This document shows, piece after piece, positions 27,345-36,515 of a DNA stretch of 64,000 nucleotides. The notes under the pieces are model-generated. The model saw nothing but the letters and a program-made list of their open reading frames with translations. It was not told where the DNA came from and made no database searches. Each line of letters starts with the position of its first letter. Position 1 is the stretch's first letter. The translations under genes and the position numbers were made by a program. The stretch lies in contig JANXVZ010000026.1 in the NCBI GenBank assembly GCA_025351405.1, forward strand, positions 59,890 to 123,889, read 5' to 3'. The stretch comes from Sphingomonadales bacterium. Its GTDB lineage: Bacteria; Pseudomonadota; Alphaproteobacteria; Sphingomonadales; Sphingomonadaceae.

Positions 27345-28805
27345 ATGCTGGAATTCGAGAAGACCGAGCTGACCGAGCTGAAGCCCCGGATCACGGTCAT
27401 CGGCGTCGGTGGTGCGGGCTGCAACGCGGTCACAAACATGATCAACGCCGACTTGCAGGGCGTTGATTTCATTGTCGCCAATACCGATGCGCAATCGCTG
27501 GCCGCCAGCAAGGCCGCGACCCGTATCCAGCTCGGCATGAAGATCACCCAGGGTCTGGGCGCCGGCGCTCGCCCGGAAATCGGTCGCGCGGCGGCGGAGG
27601 AAACGCTCGACCAGCTCGAATCGTCGCTTGAAGGCGCGCACATGTGCTTTATCGCGGCCGGCATGGGCGGCGGCACCGGCACCGGTGCGGCGCCGGTGGT
27701 GGCGCGTGCGGCGCGTGAACGCGGCATCCTCACCGTCGGCGTCGTCACCAAGCCTTTCACCTTCGAAGGCAACAAGCGGATGCGCGCCGCCGAAGACGGC
27801 ATCGCCGAGCTGCAAAAGCATGTCGACACCCTCATCATCATCCCCAACCAGAACCTGTTCCTCATCGCCAACGCCAACACCACCTTCAAGGAGGCGTTCG
27901 CCATGGCCGACCAGGTGCTCCACCAGGGTGTGCGCGGCATAACCGACCTGATGATCATGCCAGGCCTCATCAACCTCGATTTTGCCGATATCCGCACCGT
28001 GATGTCCGAAATGGGCAAGGCGATGATGGGCACCGGCGAGGCCAGCGGCGAACACCGCGCCATCGAGGCGGCGGAAAAGGCCATCGCCAACCCGCTGCTC
28101 GACGAAGTCTCGATGCGCGGCGCCAAGGGTGTCATCATCAACATCACCGGCGGCGACGACCTGCGGCTGATGGAGGTCCATGAAGCTGCGACCCACATCC
28201 GCGACATGGTCGACCCCGAAGCCAACATCATCGTCGGATCGGCGTTCAACAAGGACCTTGACGGCATCATGCGGGTTTCGGTCGTTGCCACCGGCATCGA
28301 TGCCGCACTGCGCCCTGCCATGGTGGTGCCGATGCCGGCGCGCCGCGACAGCGTGTTCAGCCCGCAGCCGAGCATCTTTGCGCCGGTCGCGCCTGCCCAG
28401 CCGGAAACGCCCGTCGCAGCGATCGTCGCGACCCCGGCCGAAGCCCCGCAAGTCGCGATGCCGACGGACCTTCTCGATACCGCACCGGCCGCCGACATGG
28501 ACGATGACCTGCCCGAAATCGACCTGGCCGATGCGGACATGGTCGAGGACGATTCGCCCAGCGCCCCTGCAATCGCGCGCTTCACGCCCAGCCAGCCGCC
28601 GGCGATGGCGCCGGTTGCCAATATCCCCGTGCCGGCGCCCGAGCCGGAGGAGGAGCGGCCGATGACGCTGTTCGAAAAGATGATGAACCTGTCGCGCGGG
28701 CCAAAGCCCAAGCCCGCCGCACCGGCGACGCTGGCGCCCGAGACCGCGAACAGCGCGCCCGACGTCGAGATTCCGCCCTTCTTCAAGCGGCAGGTCAACA
28801 ACTAG
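27345..28805 (+). CDS. ftsZ: Cell division GTPase FtsZ
   Basis: Tubulin-like GTPase that forms the Z-ring. The 486-residue product has [17 protein letters not shown], the tubulin signature GGGTGTG at residues 108-114, the NLDFADI T7-loop region, and a C-terminal conserved peptide IPPFFKRQ for FtsA binding. A disordered linker of about 150 residues, rich in Ala/Pro/Asp/Glu, separates the two and is long, as in other alphaproteobacteria. The ATG at 27345 follows GGGGAGACACGAG. A 59-nt gap from ftsA, with TTATATAGTATG in it, may hold its own promoter, unlike the overlapping genes before it. Confidence 0.97.
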   Translation: MLEFEKTELTELKPRITVIGVGGAGCNAVTNMINADLQGVDFIVANTDAQSLAASKAATRIQLGMKITQGLGAGARPEIGRAAAEETLDQLESSLEGAHMCFIAAGMGGGTGTGAAPVVARAARERGILTVGVVTKPFTFEGNKRMRAAEDGIAELQKHVDTLIIIPNQNLFLIANANTTFKEAFAMADQVLHQGVRGITDLMIMPGLINLDFADIRTVMSEMGKAMMGTGEASGEHRAIEAAEKAIANPLLDEVSMRGAKGVIINITGGDDLRLMEVHEAATHIRDMVDPEANIIVGSAFNKDLDGIMRVSVVATGIDAALRPAMVVPMPARRDSVFSPQPSIFAPVAPAQPETPVAAIVATPAEAPQVAMPTDLLDTAPAADMDDDLPEIDLADADMVEDDSPSAPAIARFTPSQPPAMAPVANIPVPAPEPEEERPMTLFEKMMNLSRGPKPKPAAPATLAPETANSAPDVEIPPFFKRQVNN

Positions 28806-28814
28806 GGCGTATCG

Positions 28815-28859
28815 ACACCGGGTGAAGCCGGCGGCGCGACGCTGCCGGCTCCGGTGTTT
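28815..28859 (+). terminator. Hairpin after ftsZ
   Basis: ACACCGG (28815-28821) pairs with CCGGTGT (28851-28857), and an inner GCCGGC pairs with GCCGGC, giving a long GC-rich hairpin followed by TTTG (with one T inside the arm). It begins 9 nt after the ftsZ stop and is a good candidate end for the dcw transcript. Confidence 0.6.
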
Positions 28860-28916
28860 GTGGCCGGCGCTGAACATGTGGCGGGGGCAATGCCGCCTCC
28901 GGCACGTAAGACCGAT

Positions 28917-30389
28917 ATGACGACAGCGACGAGTCTTGCAATCGCACAGAACCGCTTCGGCCTCGGGCTGCGCGGCGATGAGGCTGCGCCGGGCACCGGC
29001 CTTGTCGACCAGTTCCCCCGGTACGACCCCAGGCCGCCGGCGATTGCGGCGGTGCCGGGCAGCGCCGCGATGGTGGTGCGCTTTCGGGACTACCAGGCGC
29101 AGCAGATTGCGGCGCGCATGGCCCAGATGCAGGCGGCGATGGCGGCAGAACGCCCCGCTCCCATTGTGTCTCCCGCGGTGTCACCCCCGGGTCCCGGCAA
29201 GCCGCAGCGAAGTCTCGCGCAAAAGGCGCTGCGCAGCGACATTAACGCCCAATTCCGCGAAAGTTATGGCGATGCGGCGCGGGCAAGGATCGTCGCCGCG
29301 CTCAATACCACCGCGCCGTTTGCCGAGCGGCTGGTGCATTTCTGGGCCAATCATTTCGCCGTTTCCGCCGACAAGCTGGAGACCCTGGCGTTGGCTGGAA
29401 CCATGGAATTCGAAGCGATCCGGCCCAATATCGCCGGTCGCTTCGTCGACCTGCTGCTGGCGGTCGAGCGGCATCCGGCGATGCTGGTCTTCCTAGACCA
29501 GGCGAAGTCGATCGGTCCCGACAGTGCGCTGGGGCAGGCGGCGCGCAACCGCCGTGGCCGCAAACTGCCGGGCCTCAATGAAAATCTCGGGCGCGAAATC
29601 CTCGAGCTGCACACATTGGGGGTCGGCAGTGGCTACACCCAGGCCGATGTGCAGGAGCTGGCGCGGGCGCTGACCGGCTGGAGCATCGGCGGCTTTACCC
29701 GCCAGGCCATCGCCATCGAAGCGCCGGAGGGGCAGTTCGTTTTCCAGCCCGGCTGGCACCAGCCCGGCGATCGCGCCATCATGGGCCGGCGCTACCGCCA
29801 ACAGGGGGAGGCGCAGGCAGCGGCCATCCTCGGTGACCTTGCCGTGCATCCGGCGACGGCGCACCATCTGGCGACAAAGCTGGCGCGGCATTTCGTGGCC
29901 GATGTGCCGCCGCCTGCCCTCGTCGACCGGCTGGCACGGGCACATATCGAAAGCGGCGGCGACCTGATGGCGGTGTACCGTGTGCTGGTCGCGGCACCGG
30001 AGGCATGGGCCATGCCGATGCCCAAGTTCAAGACGCCGTGGGACTGGACGATTTCCGCCCTGCGCGGCATCGGCGCCCGGGACGCGCCCGACCTCAAGAT
30101 CGTCGGCGCACTGGCCGAGCTTGGCCAGCCGATCTGGCGACCGGGGTCGCCCGCGGGCTGGGACGATGTCGCCGCCAGTTGGGCTGCCCCCGATGCACTA
30201 CTGCGCCGCGTCGAGATCGCCGAACGCATCGCCAGCCTTGTCGGCGACCGTATCGACGCGCGGCTGCTGGCGCCGCGACTGCTGCCCGGCGTGCTCAGCC
30301 CCGCCACCGCCGCCGCCATCGCCAATTGCGCGCGGCCGCAACAGGGCCTGGCGCTGCTGCTTGCCGCGCCTGAATTCCTGCGGAGATAG
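28917..30389 (+). CDS. DUF1800 family protein
   Basis: A 490-residue member of the DUF1800 family. Visible family landmarks are AQNRFGLGLRG at the start, LVHFWANHFAVS, the highly conserved NENLGREILELHTLGVG, ALTGWSIGG, and LATKLARHFVADVPP. No membrane segment and no clear signal peptide are seen, though many relatives are exported. Its partner, a DUF1501 protein, starts 2 nt after its stop; the pair recurs in many genomes but has no known function. The ATG at 28917 gives the standard N-terminus; ribosome site weak. Confidence 0.88.
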   Translation: MTTATSLAIAQNRFGLGLRGDEAAPGTGLVDQFPRYDPRPPAIAAVPGSAAMVVRFRDYQAQQIAARMAQMQAAMAAERPAPIVSPAVSPPGPGKPQRSLAQKALRSDINAQFRESYGDAARARIVAALNTTAPFAERLVHFWANHFAVSADKLETLALAGTMEFEAIRPNIAGRFVDLLLAVERHPAMLVFLDQAKSIGPDSALGQAARNRRGRKLPGLNENLGREILELHTLGVGSGYTQADVQELARALTGWSIGGFTRQAIAIEAPEGQFVFQPGWHQPGDRAIMGRRYRQQGEAQAAAILGDLAVHPATAHHLATKLARHFVADVPPPALVDRLARAHIESGGDLMAVYRVLVAAPEAWAMPMPKFKTPWDWTISALRGIGARDAPDLKIVGALAELGQPIWRPGSPAGWDDVAASWAAPDALLRRVEIAERIASLVGDRIDARLLAPRLLPGVLSPATAAAIANCARPQQGLALLLAAPEFLRR

Positions 30390-30391
30390 CC

Positions 30392-31543
30392 ATGATCAAC
30401 CGGCGTTTCCTCCTGGGACAGGGCGCGCTCGCCGCCGGTCTGCTGTTGACGCCGAACCTGGCGCTGGCGGCGGCGCCTACGGAAAAGCGCTTTGTCTTCA
30501 TCATCCTGCGCGGTGCGATGGATGGCCTGATGACGGTGATGCCGCTCGGCGATCCGGCCTATGCGGCGCTGCGCGGCAATTTTGCGCCGCCCGCCGCCGC
30601 CGGATTGCCGCTGCCGCTCGATGCGCTGTTCAGCGCGCATCCGGCGCTTGTCGAGACCGCCGCGCTCTATGGCAGGGGCGAAGCGCTGTTCGTCCATGCC
30701 ATCGCCTCGCCATACCGCGAGCGCTCGCATTTCGATGCCCAGAACGTCCTCGAAACCGGCGGCACCGCGGCCTATGCGCTGTCGGATGGCTGGCTCAACC
30801 GGATGCTGCCGCTGCTGCCCAAATCCGGTGAGCCGGCGCTGGCGTTGTCCGCCACGCTACCCATGGCCCTGCGCGGGCCGACTCCGGCCACGTCCTATGC
30901 GCCGTCGCAACTGCCCGATCCCGACCCCGATCTGCTGGCGCGGATCACCGCGCTATACGCCGGCGACCCGCAGTTGCACGGGCTGTGGAGCCAGGCGGTG
31001 CAGGCGCGGGCGATGGCAGGCAGCGACGGGCGCGGACGCAGCAACCCGGGCGCGCTGGGGCGGCTGGCGGCGACCTTCCTCGCCAAGCCCGGCGGCGCGC
31101 GCATTGCCGTCATCGAGCTGCAGGGCTGGGATACCCATGCCGAGCAGCCGGGCCGGCTGAACAACCAGCTGAAGCAACTGGACGGTGTCATCGCCGCACT
31201 CCGCGACGGCCTGGGGGCGGCATGGGCGGACACCGTCATCGTCGCGGCGACGGAGTTCGGGCGCACGGCGGCCCCCAACGGCACGATGGGCACCGACCAT
31301 GGCACCGGCGGCGCCGCGGTTGTCGTTGGTGGGGCGGTCAAGGGTGGGCGCGTGGTTGCCGATTGGCCGGGGCTGGCGACCGGGCAATTGTACCAGGGCC
31401 GCGACCTGCGCCCCACGGCCGACCTGCGCGCGCTGTTCGCCGGGCTGGCGGGTGAACATTTCGGCATCGATCCACCGCGGATGATGCGGACGGTGTTCAA
31501 CGCCCTGCAGGTGCGACCGTTGACCGGGCTGGTGCGGGGTTAG
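30392..31543 (+). CDS. DUF1501 family protein, Tat-exported
   Basis: A 383-residue DUF1501 protein. The N-terminus MINRRFLLGQGALAAGLLL with twin Arg and a hydrophobic stretch ending LALAAAP is a Tat signal, so the protein folds before export to the periplasm. Relatives belong near the alkaline phosphatase/sulfatase fold; here VFIILRGAMDGL, ELQGWDTHAEQ and TEFGRTAAPNGTMGTDHGTGG show the family's putative metal-site residues (Asp, His, Asp/His). It forms a two-gene unit with the DUF1800 gene. Activity unknown; hydrolase-like by inference. Confidence 0.88.
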   Translation: MINRRFLLGQGALAAGLLLTPNLALAAAPTEKRFVFIILRGAMDGLMTVMPLGDPAYAALRGNFAPPAAAGLPLPLDALFSAHPALVETAALYGRGEALFVHAIASPYRERSHFDAQNVLETGGTAAYALSDGWLNRMLPLLPKSGEPALALSATLPMALRGPTPATSYAPSQLPDPDPDLLARITALYAGDPQLHGLWSQAVQARAMAGSDGRGRSNPGALGRLAATFLAKPGGARIAVIELQGWDTHAEQPGRLNNQLKQLDGVIAALRDGLGAAWADTVIVAATEFGRTAAPNGTMGTDHGTGGAAVVVGGAVKGGRVVADWPGLATGQLYQGRDLRPTADLRALFAGLAGEHFGIDPPRMMRTVFNALQVRPLTGLVRG

Positions 31544-31544
31544 G

Positions 31545-31570
31545 CCGTGGCGCTTGCCACGGTTCCCCTT
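31545..31570 (+). terminator. Perfect hairpin terminator between convergent genes
   Basis: CCGTGGC and GCCACGG form a perfect 7-bp stem with a GCTT loop, directly after the DUF1501 stop, followed by TTCCCCTT. The aquaporin gene converges from the other side. Confidence 0.65.
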
Positions 31571-32232
31571 CAGGGCGCCTCGGTGGCGAACAGCCATCGC
31601 CCGCACCACGCCGCCAGCACGGCGCCCGCCAATTGCGCCGCGATGAACCCCGGCGCATCGATAGGACGGATGCCTGAAAAACTGTCGGTCATCGCCCGCG
31701 CCAGCGTGATTGCCGGGTTGGCGAAGCTGGTTGACGAGGTGAACCAATAGCCGGCGGTGATGACCATGGCGACGCTGGCCGGCACCCAGTTCGGGCGGTG
31801 GCGCAGCGTGCCGAGGATCGTCAGCACCAGCGCGAAGGTCGCGACCGCCTCCCCCAGCCATTGCCCCGGCCCGGTACGCGCCTTCACCCCCCATTGCCAA
31901 AGCGGCACCTCGAACATGCCATGCGCGACGAGCACGCCGACGAGGCCGCCCGCCAGCTGCGCCAGCCCGTACAGCCCGGCATCGCGCCAGGACAGGTCGC
32001 GCCGCAAGGCGAACACCAGCGATACCGCCGGGTTGAAATGCGCCCCCGATACCGGGCCCAGCATGGCGATGAGCACGAACAGCATCGCGGTCGCTATGGT
32101 ATTGCCGAGCAGGGCCACCGCGACATTGCCGGCGGCGAGCCGTTCCGCCATGATTCCCGATCCGATGACGGTGGCGAACAGCAGGGCGGAGCCTAGCGCT
32201 TCGGCGAACAGGCGCCTTGGCAGCGCCATCAT
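31570..32232 (-). CDS. Aquaglyceroporin of the arsenic operon (AqpS-like)
   Basis: A 220-residue MIP-family channel with about six membrane helices. The two pore motifs are present: SGAHFNPAVS and SFANPAITLAR. It is the last gene of an arsR-arsC-aqp unit and overlaps arsC by 4 nt. In Sinorhizobium meliloti the AqpS channel in such an operon lets arsenite leave after ArsC makes it from arsenate. No ArsB or Acr3 pump is nearby, so the same role is likely here, but this is inferred from context. Confidence 0.85.
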   Translation of the reverse strand: MMALPRRLFAEALGSALLFATVIGSGIMAERLAAGNVAVALLGNTIATAMLFVLIAMLGPVSGAHFNPAVSLVFALRRDLSWRDAGLYGLAQLAGGLVGVLVAHGMFEVPLWQWGVKARTGPGQWLGEAVATFALVLTILGTLRHRPNWVPASVAMVITAGYWFTSSTSFANPAITLARAMTDSFSGIRPIDAPGFIAAQLAGAVLAAWCGRWLFATEAP

Positions 32233-32618
32233 GCGATGGGGCTGCCGTCTTCCTTGGTGAAGCCCGCCGGCAGTGTCCCATCGAGCACCTCGAGCACGCG
32301 TTCCGATGGGCGCGCCAGCACGACGCCCCTTGGCCCGAATACCACCGGCCGGTTGATGAGGATGGGATGGGTCGCCATCGCAGCGAGGATGACGGCGTCG
32401 GCGGCATCTTCCAGCCCAAGCTCAGCAGCGGGCGTGCCCTTGACCCGCAACAGCGCCTTCACCCCGCCAACCTTTTCGGCGACGTCGGCAAGAGTCGCCG
32501 GATCGGGCGGCGTCTTCAGATACTCGGCGATCACCGGCTCCACCCCGGTGGCGCGGATCATCGCCAGCGCATTGCGCGAGGTGCCGCATTTGGGGTTGTG
32601 CCAGATGGTGACGGTCAT
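32229..32618 (-). CDS. arsC: Arsenate reductase, glutaredoxin-coupled (ArsC)
   Basis: Cytoplasmic reductase of As(V) to As(III), 129 residues. The N-terminal TIWHNPKCGTSRNAL carries the catalytic Cys (C11) of the E. coli plasmid-type ArsC family; LINRPVVFGPRGVVLARPSE holds the conserved Arg residues that bind arsenate. The start at 32618 overlaps the arsR stop by 4 nt and the stop overlaps the aquaporin start by 4 nt, so all three are translationally linked. Confidence 0.93.
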   Translation of the reverse strand: MTVTIWHNPKCGTSRNALAMIRATGVEPVIAEYLKTPPDPATLADVAEKVGGVKALLRVKGTPAAELGLEDAADAVILAAMATHPILINRPVVFGPRGVVLARPSERVLEVLDGTLPAGFTKEDGSPIA

Positions 32619-32929
32619 GCTGCCTGCTCCGTGCAATCGCTGCCGCCGCAGCAGTTTTCAGTCAGGAAATCGACAAGCCCGGCCATGGCGCCAAAATCGG
32701 CCGAATATCGCAGCGACCGCCCCTGCCGTTCGGCACGCACCAGCCCGGCACGTTTCAGATGCGCCAGATGGAACGACAGCGACGACGCCGGCAGATGCAG
32801 CGCGTCGGCAATGTCCCCGGCTGGAACACCCTTTGGCCCGGCCGCAACCAGCATCCGGAACGCCGCCAGCCGGTGCGGCTGGGCGAGGGCGGCGAGCCGA
32901 TCGACCGTGGTGGCGAGCAACGATTCCAT
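32615..32929 (-). CDS. arsR: ArsR-family arsenic-responsive repressor
   Basis: A 104-residue winged-helix repressor. The DNA-binding helix region reads ADALHLPASSLSFHLAHLKRAGLV, standard for ArsR. The metal site is not in the helix; instead the C-terminus has ENCCGGSDC with Cys at 93, 94 and 99, a CC-x4-C cluster like that of Acidithiobacillus ferrooxidans ArsR (C95, C96, C102). It therefore probably senses As(III) with C-terminal cysteines. The start is set by the protein beginning MESLLATTVDRLAALA; a minus-strand TATAAT lies about 17 nt before it. First gene of the arsenic operon. Confidence 0.9.
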   Translation of the reverse strand: MESLLATTVDRLAALAQPHRLAAFRMLVAAGPKGVPAGDIADALHLPASSLSFHLAHLKRAGLVRAERQGRSLRYSADFGAMAGLVDFLTENCCGGSDCTEQAA

Positions 32930-32967
32930 AATTCCGGAAATGTCGATTATAGCCACGTTCGTGTCAA
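32930..32967 (-). promoter_or_regulatory. Putative arsR promoter/operator
   Basis: On the minus strand TATAAT occupies 32946-32951 and TTGACA 32962-32967, only 10 bp apart, so they may belong to different promoters. ATAAT and ATTAT halves separated by 13 bp surround TCCGGAAATG-like DNA and could be the ArsR site. A TATAAT only 17 nt before the start implies a very short 5' leader. Confidence 0.4.
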
Positions 32968-33036
32968 CCCGGCTTCTGCGCTTGACGCCACGCCCCAGCA
33001 TGGCACGGAGCGGCAACGCATACAGGAGAGCGAGAC

Positions 33037-34104
<1,068 letters not shown>

Positions 34105-34150
34105 CGCCGCCGCGCGGTCTTTTCGGTCTATCCCGCATGGTGCCCGGGTC

Positions 34151-35311
34151 GTGACGGCCTATGCCAGCGACCCCGCGCATTCGCGTGGCCGGCGCCATCC
34201 GGAGCCGGCGTCAGCCACCCGCACCGCCTTCCAGCGCGACCGCGACCGCATTGTCCACAGCAGTGCGTTTCGGCGCCTGCGCTACAAGACCCAGGTGTTC
34301 GTGGCGCCCGATGGCGACCATTTCCGCGTACGGCTGACCCACAGCCTCGAAGTGGCGCAGATCGCCCGCACGCTGGCACGCGCGCTCGGCCTCGACGAGG
34401 ACCTGACCGAAGCGCTGGCGCTGGCGCACGATCTTGGCCATCCGCCGTTCGGTCATTCGGGCGAGGATGCGCTCGAGGTGGCGCTCGCCCCCCATGGCGG
34501 GTTCGACCACAATGCCCAGACGTTGCGCATCGTCACCAGGCTGGAAAGCCGCTACCCCGGCTGGGACGGCCTCAACCTCAGCTGGGAGACGCTCGAGGGG
34601 CTCGCCAAGCACAATGGCCCGATATACGCGCCGACCTGGGCACTCGCCGAAGCCGATGCCGATTTCCCGCTCGATCTCGCCAGCCATGCCGGGCTGGAGG
34701 CGCAGGTCGCGGCGCTCGCGGACGATATCGCCTATGACAATCATGATCTCGACGACGGCATCCGCGCCGGGCTGTTCGGGATTGAGGAACTTGCGGCGGC
34801 CGTGCCGTTCACCGCCGGTTGCTGGGCGGCGGTGACCGCGCGCTGGCCCGGCATCACGGCCAGGCGCCGCCTCGTGCCCGAACTGGTGCGCGAGCAGATC
34901 GGCAGGATGACAGCGGACATGCTGGCCGAAACCCGGGCGCGCATTGCCGCCGCCAACCCCCGATCGGCGGCGGATGTGCGCGCCGCCGGGCGTACGCTGG
35001 CGGCGTTTTCGCCGGCGATGACAGCGGATGCAGCGGCGTTGAAGGCGTTCCTGCGGGCGCGGATGTATCGCCATCCGCGGGTCGCGGCGCTTCGCGATCC
35101 ATCGCAGCTTGTCGTTGCCGGGCTGTTCGCCGCGCTCCATGCGGATCCTGCGGCGATGCCCGCCGACTGGGCCGCGGCGACGCCGCCCGGTGAGCCGGGC
35201 CGGGCGCGGCATATTGCCGACTTCATCGCCGGGATGACCGACCGCTATGCGCTGCGCCTGCATGAAAAGCTCGTCGGGCCTTCGCCGTTGCCGGCCGATG
35301 TGGTGATATGA
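34151..35311 (+). CDS. dGTP triphosphohydrolase-like HD-domain protein
   Basis: A 386-residue deoxyguanosinetriphosphate triphosphohydrolase-like protein. Motifs: RGRRHPEP, AFQRDRDRIVHSSAFRRLRYKTQVF, RLTHSLEVAQIAR and the metal-binding HD site LAHDLGHPPFGHSGEDAL, then GFDHNAQTLRIVT. These enzymes cleave dNTPs into nucleoside and triphosphate. The GTG at 34151 gives the typical N-terminus; it starts 46 nt after the CoA-transferase stop. Confidence 0.92.
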   Translation: MTAYASDPAHSRGRRHPEPASATRTAFQRDRDRIVHSSAFRRLRYKTQVFVAPDGDHFRVRLTHSLEVAQIARTLARALGLDEDLTEALALAHDLGHPPFGHSGEDALEVALAPHGGFDHNAQTLRIVTRLESRYPGWDGLNLSWETLEGLAKHNGPIYAPTWALAEADADFPLDLASHAGLEAQVAALADDIAYDNHDLDDGIRAGLFGIEELAAAVPFTAGCWAAVTARWPGITARRRLVPELVREQIGRMTADMLAETRARIAAANPRSAADVRAAGRTLAAFSPAMTADAAALKAFLRARMYRHPRVAALRDPSQLVVAGLFAALHADPAAMPADWAAATPPGEPGRARHIADFIAGMTDRYALRLHEKLVGPSPLPADVVI

Positions 35312-35369
35312 GTTCGGGCGTGCTTCCCAAGTCGAACGGCAAAGGCCAGAACAAGCCAAAGGATCCTGA

Positions 35370-36515
35370 ATGACCGAAATCCACGGTAAGACCGACCCGC
35401 GCTTCGCTGCTGTCCGCGAGGCGTTTGCCGCCAACTTCGGCGACAGCGGTGACGGCCTCGACGACATCGGCGCCAGCTTTGCAGCAACTGTCGAGGGTGA
35501 GACGGTGGTCGACCTGTGGGGTGGCCATGCCGATCCGGATCGCACCAGGCCGTGGCAGAAGGACACCATCGTCAACGTCTATTCGACGACCAAGACGATG
35601 ACCGCGTTGACCGCGCTGCTGCTCGCCGACCGTGGGGAGCTCGATTTTGCCGCGCCGGTGGCGAAATACTGGCCGGAATTCGCCGCCAACGGCAAGGCCG
35701 AGGTTACTGTCGCGCAGTTGATGTCGCATTCCGCCGGGCTGTCGGGCTTCAAGGAAAAGGTTTCGAAAACCGACCTTTACGACTGGGACAAGGTGACAGG
35801 GCTGCTGGCGGCACAGGCGCCGTTCTGGGCGCCGGGCACCGCGCCGGGCTATCACGCGGTCACCCAGGGTTATCTTGTCGGTGAAGTCGTGCGGCGCATC
35901 ACCGGCCGCACGCTGGGCCAGGTCTTCAAGTCCGAGATCGCTGATCCCCTGGGTGCCGATTTCCATATCGGCCTGCCGGCCAGCGAGGACCACCGCGTTG
36001 CCGACCTGCTGCCGCCGCCGGCCGGCGGTGGTATCGCCGATGTCAGCGATCGGCCACTGACCGCCAACATGGCCGGCAACCCGCCAATCAATCCGCTTGA
36101 AACCCGCACCCGGGCCTGGCGCGGGGCGGAAATTCCCGCCGCCAACGGCCATGGCAACGCCCGTTCGGTGGCCGAGATCCATGTGCTGCTCGCCAATGGC
36201 GGTGTCGCCAACGGCAAGCGCATCTTGTCGGAAGCCGGGGCGCGCCGGGCGCTGGAGCCGCAGATTGCCGGCGACGACATCGTATTGGGCATCCCGGTAC
36301 GCTATGGCCTCGGCTTCGGCCTATCGGGCGGCGCGCTGCCGTTGCCGCACGACCAGTTCCTGTACTGGGGCGGCTATGGCGGCTCGCTCGTCATCATCGA
36401 CCAGAAGGCGCGGACGACCTTTGCCTATGCGATGAACAAGATGGCATCGACAACGACGGGCGACCTGCGCGCCTTTCGCCTCGCGATGGCGATGTGGCAG
36501 GCGCTGGCAGCATGA
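35370..36515 (+). CDS. Serine hydrolase, beta-lactamase/EstB family
   Basis: A 381-residue class C beta-lactamase-fold enzyme without an obvious signal peptide. The catalytic SxxK is VYSTTKTMT (STTK), the second motif region reads GYHAVTQGYLVGEVVRR as in EstB-type esterases, and the end has YWGGYGGSLVIID. Likely an esterase rather than a true beta-lactamase, by family. It is followed with a 4-nt overlap by a second serine hydrolase. Confidence 0.85.
   Translation: MTEIHGKTDPRFAAVREAFAANFGDSGDGLDDIGASFAATVEGETVVDLWGGHADPDRTRPWQKDTIVNVYSTTKTMTALTALLLADRGELDFAAPVAKYWPEFAANGKAEVTVAQLMSHSAGLSGFKEKVSKTDLYDWDKVTGLLAAQAPFWAPGTAPGYHAVTQGYLVGEVVRRITGRTLGQVFKSEIADPLGADFHIGLPASEDHRVADLLPPPAGGGIADVSDRPLTANMAGNPPINPLETRTRAWRGAEIPAANGHGNARSVAEIHVLLANGGVANGKRILSEAGARRALEPQIAGDDIVLGIPVRYGLGFGLSGGALPLPHDQFLYWGGYGGSLVIIDQKARTTFAYAMNKMASTTTGDLRAFRLAMAMWQALAA

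Noticed and set aside
31570..32232. Glycerol facilitator GlpF
   Set aside because: No glycerol genes nearby; the close coupling to arsC and arsR points to an arsenic role.
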